DNA of 64,000 nucleotides from Solea solea (lineage: Eukaryota; Chordata; Actinopteri; Pleuronectiformes; Soleidae), in the NCBI RefSeq assembly GCF_958295425.1, contig NC_081143.1, positions 25,564,586 to 25,628,585 on the forward strand, written 5' to 3'. A program made the translations under genes and the position numbers. A model generated the notes under the pieces. That model was not told the DNA's origin, did not search any database, and was given only the letters and a program-made list of their open reading frames with translations. Positions 60,412 to 64,000 of this stretch are shown here, one piece after another (position 1 is the stretch's first letter; the number at the start of each line of letters is the position of its first letter).

Positions 60412-60562
60412 TACAATAATGGGTGCAGAATAGTGCAAAGAAATTACAATTCGGTAGGGTGACGGCTGTGGGTGCTGGCCTGAATCAGTACAAGTCTTGG
60501 ATCACGGGCAGGGGAGCTCCGATGATGCGCTCAGCAGTCCTCACTGGGCCCAGACAGAGGTA
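60412..60562. repeat. LINE-derived fragment (family E-like, low confidence)
   Basis: AAAATATACAATAATGGGTGCAG and AGTGCAAAG, followed by GCTCCGATGATGCGCTCAGC, resemble the tail and C-terminal coding part of a fish LINE whose start block is seen at 49583. It is badly decayed, with no readable protein. Confidence 0.4.
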
Positions 60563-62046
60563 GAATATTTAGATTTTATAATATAGCATGTCTAATTTCA
60601 ATACTTTACACTCAATTGGGAAATTATGCACCTGGATCAGCAAATACTGCATTCCTAGATACATAAACACTGGCACCTTGAAAAAATAGGCATTCAGTTA
60701 CGCTTTAAAAGCAAATTGTTTACTAAAAAATACATGTCCTGGCTCCACCAGTCTACATGCTGAACTTAACCCCCAAGTTGCTCCCGATGGCTGTGCCGGC
60801 AGCATGTGGTAGATGTGTGATGGAACATAAATACACTGTATGAATGTGTGAGTGTGTATGGGTGAATTTTTACATTGGCCTGATTTATGACTCACTCTCT
60901 CATTTCACTTCCCTGACCTTCCCCCCCTTTAGTCTCACCCCCTTATCTCTTACTGTCTCTTTCTTCTTTGACTTTTTCCGGTTCAGGTCTCATCTCCGTC
61001 ATTTGTTCTCATTATCTCCTATTATCTCCAGCAAGGGTCTTCTGAATACACTGAAGGAGCAGAAGTGACCTTCAAACTTCTTTCTCAAAGATGTTTAATG
61101 ATATGTTGTTAATGATCAAACAAATATATATTTAAAAAAAAAAATAACTTCTAATCAAAAATGGCTTCTATTAGTGGCAAATATGAGGAGTTGTATTTAG
61201 CACTGTCAGTATTTGGTGGTCGGTCTGGCACTTATTTTTTATGTTCTTACTTACACAAGCCGGACAAACTGCAGAATGGAAATCGAGGCCATAGGCAGGA
61301 GAGGGAAGCTACACATTTCTCTGCATCTGCATTTATTACCACCAAACTACATGACATAAATAGAAAAACAAAGTGGGAGTCGGAAAGAAAAGGAAATCAA
61401 CATCGAAACGCAGAAAACTCCAAGTAGATGTTTTAAGGGAGTTTAAGGGATTTTTTCTCTCTCAGAGGCAGGTCACTATCTGTTATTGCAGACTGTTTCT
61501 CTGCCACTACCATCCCCACTATATCGCTATAACTTAGTTGGCAGCTGTTAGCAAAACGAGTGGAGTTTTATCTCTTTCCGTTTTCCTGTTGCTTCAGTTT
61601 ATCTGCCTGCAGTTCATTACCAGGAGGTGATGGACTGTTGAATTAACCCCTGTCGTACATCGATAATCCCAGCAAAGCCACGGGTCTGCCTTTTAACTGA
61701 CTGTGTGCCCATGTGTGTGTGTATGTGTAAACACAGGTGTGGTACTTTTTAAATTATAACTTAAGACTTTCCAGTAGTCCTTATGTTCACCAAATCCTAG
61801 TCCTAATAAGGTAGAACCTTATTTCCGTGACTCCAGTTACTTCACTGATTTGCTTTTGGTGAAGTTTTATACGACATGAAGTTGTAAAGTTATTTAATAA
61901 AGGAGCTTTTTGGAGATACCTGCATGGCTCTCTCGATGTTAGAGATTAACTGGCTTCATGACCCCAGATTTATTAAACATGATTCTCACCATCTGCATGC
62001 ACTTACCACTGGGGAAGAGGGATTTAGGATCTAAACACAGACTCAA

Positions 62047-62048
<2 letters not shown>

Positions 62049-62080
<32 letters not shown>
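62049..62080 (+). repeat. (AC)16 microsatellite
   Basis: A pure AC run. Confidence 0.95.
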
Positions 62081-62083
<3 letters not shown>

Positions 62084-62914
62084 CAGGCAGGTAGCTGCAG
62101 TGAAGATATAAGGATATGGAGCAACAGAAGTGCTGGCAGGTAGATGCAGAACAAGATGCAAAGCACGTAATCCGGTTTTAACCTCAGGGAAGCTAAGGTA
62201 CAAGGGAAGACACCGAGGAGCTGAACACAAACTGACAATAAGTGAAAAACACAACGTAGCTGCGGTATATTATACAGCTGAGACTTTCAGGCAGAGGCTT
62301 CGCACTTTTGCTTTTGCTGTGAAACAGGAACAGGGCCTGCTGTGTTTGTGACATGTGAGATGGATGTTGACGGTGAAACTGTGAAGAAAGATCATTTTCA
62401 CTGTCGGTTTTTGCTGTGAGATGTTTGCAGTAGGCAAGTGGTCTATTCCCAAAAGGCATAGACTGTATAAAATGGTTTAACTTTCCGGGTTTTCTCCCTG
62501 AAGCCAACCTGTAAGTAACAATGGATTTCCTACTTTCCATTTAGAGGAAGAAATACTAAATATGTAGGCTGCAAACTTCTGTTTGCAAATATTCAACATG
62601 GCATTGGCTAAATCCTGATTCTACATCACATTTATAGGTGATGTCAATTGGTTTTTGCAGTAAAGTAAAAGTTTTGTTGGAGAACACAGACCATGCAGCA
62701 GACACAGGCACATTTGTGAGATATATTTGATAATATTAGAGATAACGTGTTGATGGTTCATGGTTTAAATGCTTAATATCAAACCTTTAAGGCATCAATG
62801 TTAAGGGAGCTGAGTGATGAGCTTTGAGAGATACATGAAACATGTAATATGTTATAATGTTACACTCCCCCTGACTGTAATTCATATAACCTTTATTATC
62901 CATATGTCTTAGTC

Positions 62915-62937
62915 TGTGTGTGTGTGTGTGTGTGTGT
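62915..62937 (+). repeat. (TG)n microsatellite
   Basis: A TG run, followed by TTTGCTC. Confidence 0.95.
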
Positions 62938-63240
62938 TTGCTCTCTTCTGACCTGACAGCTTAGGGAAAAGAGGAGCTGACATCAGATGCTGTGAAGCCT
63001 TACCGTGTGATATCCCATGACATTTACCGCTGTCCAGACCACACACACGCACACTTACAGACGTGTACGCACACAATAATACATGCACACACCATCAGCG
63101 CGGCACATAGACACCAGTCAGCTGTACAGAATCAAAGATGGAAAATTCCAGGAAAGGAAAAAAAAGGCCTGCCAGTCTTTTCTCTACATTGTACAGAGAT
63201 GGAGGAGAGGATTGGTGAGAAATATAGATTAGGAGGAACT

Positions 63241-63600
63241 ATATTGCAATCGAAACACAACCTAAACCGTGCCGTGCCAATGTGAGCGGAGCTTGGACCA
63301 TAGGTGGAAAAGGGGTTTTAGTATGTTGTGCTTCTACACCAATGACAGTTTATCTTGCCATGGTGCTAATCCGACTTGTGTTTCCACCACAGGATTTGTG
63401 GGCCAAATGTTGTGAGTTGTGTCAGTTACCTAAATAGTGTGACGTCATGCTGGTGCAATACAGTGTCGCCTGCCAATTCATTCCACAAAGAGGAAGGACG
63501 GTGACATAGTAGACAGAGGGCAACAATGGAGGACATCCAGCTTTTGGTGTCCTTTCCTGTTGGCATGTGGCCGATCATCATAAGAAAAAGACAAGCTTTG
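63241..63600 (-). mobile_element. MITE-like repeat, family A (copy 5)
   Basis: On the minus strand it reads GCTGGATGTCCTCCATTGTTGC, TCTACTATGTCACCG, CACTGTATTGCACCAGCATG and ACGTCACACTATTTAGGTAAC, matching copy 3. It then reads towards GGTTTAGGTTGTGTTTCGATTG, a family A-type 'gtttcc' end. This is the most extended copy on the right side of the window. Confidence 0.6.
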
Positions 63601-63639
63601 TTTGAGAGTTGGGCTACGGCGTGTTTTGTCTTTTTAATG

Positions 63640-64000
63640 TTCAATTCAATTCAAATCAATTTTATTTGTATAGCACCAAATCATAACATACATTATCTCA
63701 AGGCACTGTACATAGACAGCATCAAGGAGAGCAGAGAAACCCAACAGTTCACACAATGAGCAAACACTAGGCATCAGTGGAGAGAAAAAACTCCCTCTTA
63801 ACAGAGACAGAACCAGGCTCAGAGATGTGCAGCCATCTGCCTCGACCGGTTGGGGTGAAAGGAAAATGGGGGACAGAGGAGAGGTGGGGGAGAGAAAGGA
63901 CAAGAGGGAGATGAGGTAGAGACAGCAGAGAGAGAGAGACCAGGAGCAGATTCACAACAACAGTATCAAGTTACAAGTTTATACAGTCAATGATGACATG
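63640..64000. repeat. Common teleost repeat (family D), runs off the window
   Basis: TTCAATTCAATTCAAATCAATT, TTTATTTGTATAGCACCAAATC, ATTATCTCAAGGCACTGTAC, AAAAAACTCCCTCTTAACAG, AACCAGGCTCAGAGATG and CTGCCTCGACCGGTTGGGG are the landmark blocks, in order, of a very abundant fish interspersed repeat. It is fairly intact and continues past the right edge, so its end and class cannot be judged. Confidence 0.8.

Larger units (their letters stand above)
60563..63240. other. Non-coding stretch without recognised genes
   Basis: It contains the microsatellites listed separately and nothing else supported. Short open frames cross simple repeats. Confidence 0.4.

Noticed and set aside
63646..63955. Minus-strand Ser/Leu/Pro-rich frames at the right end
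   Set aside because: They lie within the abundant family D fish repeat and are not a gene.

Overview
The window looks like teleost fish nuclear DNA, probably from a percomorph. The grounds are dense CA/GT/CT microsatellites, many fish-type tRNA-derived SINE remnants, hAT-like and Tc1-like DNA transposon remnants, and 5'-truncated LINE debris. There are no long uninterrupted reading frames. I see no bacterial or viral gene organisation and no CRISPR array, rRNA or genuine tRNA gene.

I can support only one protein-coding exon of a host gene. It lies at about 43.34-43.75 kb on the + strand and is the N-terminal coding exon of a T-type (Cav3) voltage-gated calcium channel alpha1 subunit. A polypyrimidine tract and 3' splice site precede it. 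It opens with a short untranslated stretch and an ATG, and encodes a low-complexity, very acidic N-terminus followed by the conserved Cav3 block just before the first transmembrane segment. It then ends at a GT. CACNA1I is the best paralogue by hand comparison, with CACNA1H next. The remaining ~63.5 kb is best read as introns of this gene (a 5' UTR intron upstream, the first coding intron downstream), although part of the upstream side could be intergenic.

Layout: 0-9 kb is unique AT-rich DNA with scattered SINE, MITE and microsatellite pieces. 9.7-24.4 kb is rich in mobile DNA, including three hAT-like elements at 12.0, 19.3 and 21.2 kb; the first two have 8-bp target duplications and the third keeps a piece of transposase. 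An opposed SINE pair lies at 23.7-24.35 kb, and a second head-on SINE junction lies at 27.4 kb. 33.37-34.2 kb holds a foldback element with an 86-bp tandem-repeat core, directly followed by a deleted Tc1-like element. At 35.8 kb one retroposon sits inside another with a clean 13-bp target duplication. At 39.7 kb a LINE 3' end is framed by a 16-bp direct repeat. 43.3-43.7 kb holds the Cav3 exon. 43.8-64 kb is mostly AT-rich, repeat-poor intron with a few retroposon remnants, and a common fish repeat runs off the right end.

I found no multi-gene system, and nothing that needs a new biological mechanism. The most useful observations are the Cav3 exon with its unusual details, the foldback element, the nested or duplicated insertions that can be timed, two perfect palindromic or hairpin sequences, and two small exon-like segments at 51.2-51.6 kb. 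All family names come from recognition by eye. Nothing was searched against a database.
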